A DNA stretch of 64,000 nucleotides from CAVTWS01 sp963738445. GTDB lineage: Bacteria; Actinomycetota; Acidimicrobiia; Acidimicrobiales; SHLQ01. The stretch's first letter is position 1. Each line of letters starts with the position of its first letter. A model generated the notes under the pieces. The model saw nothing but the letters and a program-made list of their open reading frames with translations. It ran no database searches and was not told the DNA's origin. The DNA is taken from assembly GCA_963738445.1 (NCBI GenBank), contig CAVTWS010000001.1, positions 62,001-126,000 on the forward strand, given 5' to 3'. This document shows positions 63,228 to 64,000 of this stretch, one piece after another. Made by a program: the position numbers and the translations under genes.

Positions 63228-64000
63228 ATGTTCGCCATCGACACCCAGCTCACAGCACCCCTGGCCGGCGCCGCGGCAGCCGCCCGCCACATGGCCGAAC
63301 TCGGGCTCGACGGCCTCTTCACCTTCGAAGGGCCCCACGACGTCTTCCTGCCGATCGCGCTCGCCGCCGGGCAGGCGCCGGTGGATCTTTACACGAACGT
63401 GGCGATCGCCTTCCCGCGCAGCCCGATGCACGTCGCGTACACCGCGTACGACCTGCATCAGCTCTCGGGTGGCCGTTTCCTGCTCGGTCTCGGATCGCAG
63501 ATCAAGCCGGCGATCGAGAAGCGCTACGGCTCGACCTGGGCGCCGCCCGTTGACCGCATGCGGGAGTTCGTGCTCGCCCTCAAGGCGATCTTCGCCACCT
63601 GGCAGGACGGCGTTCCCCTGAACTTCCGGGGCACCTTCACCACCCACACGATCATGGCGCCGAACTTCAACCCGGGCCCGAACCCGCACGGCGTGCCGCC
63701 GATCCTCGTGGCCGGGCTGGGTCCGAGGATGACGGCGATGGCGGCCGAGGTCGCGGACGGCTTCATGATGATGCCGTTCTCCACGACCGGGTTCGTGAAG
63801 GACAAGATGCTGCCTGTCGTCACCCGGGGACTCGAGGCGTCCGGGCGGGACCGCTCCACCTTCACGCTCATCGGTGAGGTGATCGTGTGCTGCGGCCGGA
63901 CCGACGAGGAACAGGCTGTCGCCGATGCCGGCACCCGCAACCTCCTGTCGTTCTACGGCTCGACTCCCGCCTACAAACGGGTGCTCGACCACGAGGGTTG
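63228..64000 (+). CDS. LLM class F420-dependent oxidoreductase (TIGR03617-like), partial
   Basis: The frame runs open to the right edge, about 257 residues. LGLDGLFTFEGPHDVFLPIA is the strand-2 region, LSGGRFLLGLGSQIKPAIEK the phosphate-contacting loop, and PPILVAGLGPRMTAMAAEVA the later barrel strands, all as in F420-dependent LLM proteins of the TIGR03617 kind. AAGGA lies before ATG 63228. About 70-90 residues are expected beyond the window. Confidence 0.85.
   Translation, partial: MFAIDTQLTAPLAGAAAAARHMAELGLDGLFTFEGPHDVFLPIALAAGQAPVDLYTNVAIAFPRSPMHVAYTAYDLHQLSGGRFLLGLGSQIKPAIEKRYGSTWAPPVDRMREFVLALKAIFATWQDGVPLNFRGTFTTHTIMAPNFNPGPNPHGVPPILVAGLGPRMTAMAAEVADGFMMMPFSTTGFVKDKMLPVVTRGLEASGRDRSTFTLIGEVIVCCGRTDEEQAVADAGTRNLLSFYGSTPAYKRVLDHEG

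Noticed and set aside
61124..63322. Minus-strand frame of 732 codons across TerC and its neighbour
   Set aside because: It lies opposite two convincing genes and shows only shadow composition (Gly/Asp/Glu/His-rich).

Overview
The window is very GC-rich, gene-dense bacterial DNA with actinobacterial character, most likely class Acidimicrobiia (Ilumatobacter/Iamia-like). The evidence is as follows. There are three luciferase-like (LLM) oxidoreductases plus the F420-biosynthesis gene cofC. There is a huge secreted beta-helix protein ending in three RLFDTR-type repeats, which are common in that class. There are HNH/DUF222, imuA-imuB and nitrobindin-type genes. Many genes carry a TANNNT -10 box 6-9 nt before an ATG or GTG start, the layout of leaderless actinobacterial transcripts. 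The genus call is inference.

Layout. 1-2.0 kb: end of azlC, azlD, and a broken M48-like gene. 2.0-6.4 kb: a lipid/steroid-flavoured block (two adjacent acyl-CoA dehydrogenases, a CopD-like membrane protein, a 3-alpha-HSD-like SDR, a DinB-like protein). 6.4-9.1 kb: a membrane protein and the potassium transporter kup. 9.2-12.8 kb: a 1207-residue surface protein. 12.9-16.5 kb: two SDRs, an LLM enzyme and a TetR regulator. 16.8-24 kb: an acyltransferase/SGNH protein, an unknown anchored protein, a hydrolase, an ABC-2 exporter and a lipoprotein. 23.4-26.8 kb: coupled ECF sigma/anti-sigma/MscS-like genes, then PIG-L deacetylase and cofC. 26.8-30.7 kb: an unknown protein and two CrtC/AttH-like paralogues. 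30.8-31.8 kb: remains of a surface protein. 33.5-44.9 kb: a long minus-strand operon (SDR, APC permease, choline-kinase-like protein, dimethylglycine-dehydrogenase-like enzyme, glycerol kinase, G3P-dehydrogenase-like enzyme, FAD oxidoreductase, glutamine-synthetase-like ligase) with a divergent aldehyde dehydrogenase. 46-51.7 kb: a diiron protein, rnhB, a NifU_N-domain protein, HNH, LLM and SpoU genes. 51.8-54.3 kb: SOS-controlled imuA-imuB with a perfect LexA box. 54.3-57.8 kb: an SDR and two MFS exporters. 57.9-58.7 kb: an MNT-HEPN module. 58.8-64 kb: a phosphoribosyltransferase, an amidase, TerC and a truncated LLM gene at the window end.

How genes work together. The minus-strand operon at 33.5-44.9 kb looks like one catabolic unit for a methylated amine or a glycerol-linked amine: uptake, phosphorylation, gamma-glutamylation, oxidative demethylation and aldehyde oxidation. 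CofC supplies a step of F420 synthesis for the LLM enzymes. ImuA/ImuB form part of an inducible mutagenesis system.

Caveat. Several well-conserved genes carry single-base frameshifts, often in CCC/GGG runs, and the APC permease carries about seven. These may be assembly errors or true decay; the sequence alone cannot decide. Short tandem duplications starting at stop codons recur at three places. No rRNA, tRNA, CRISPR array or insertion sequence was recognised.
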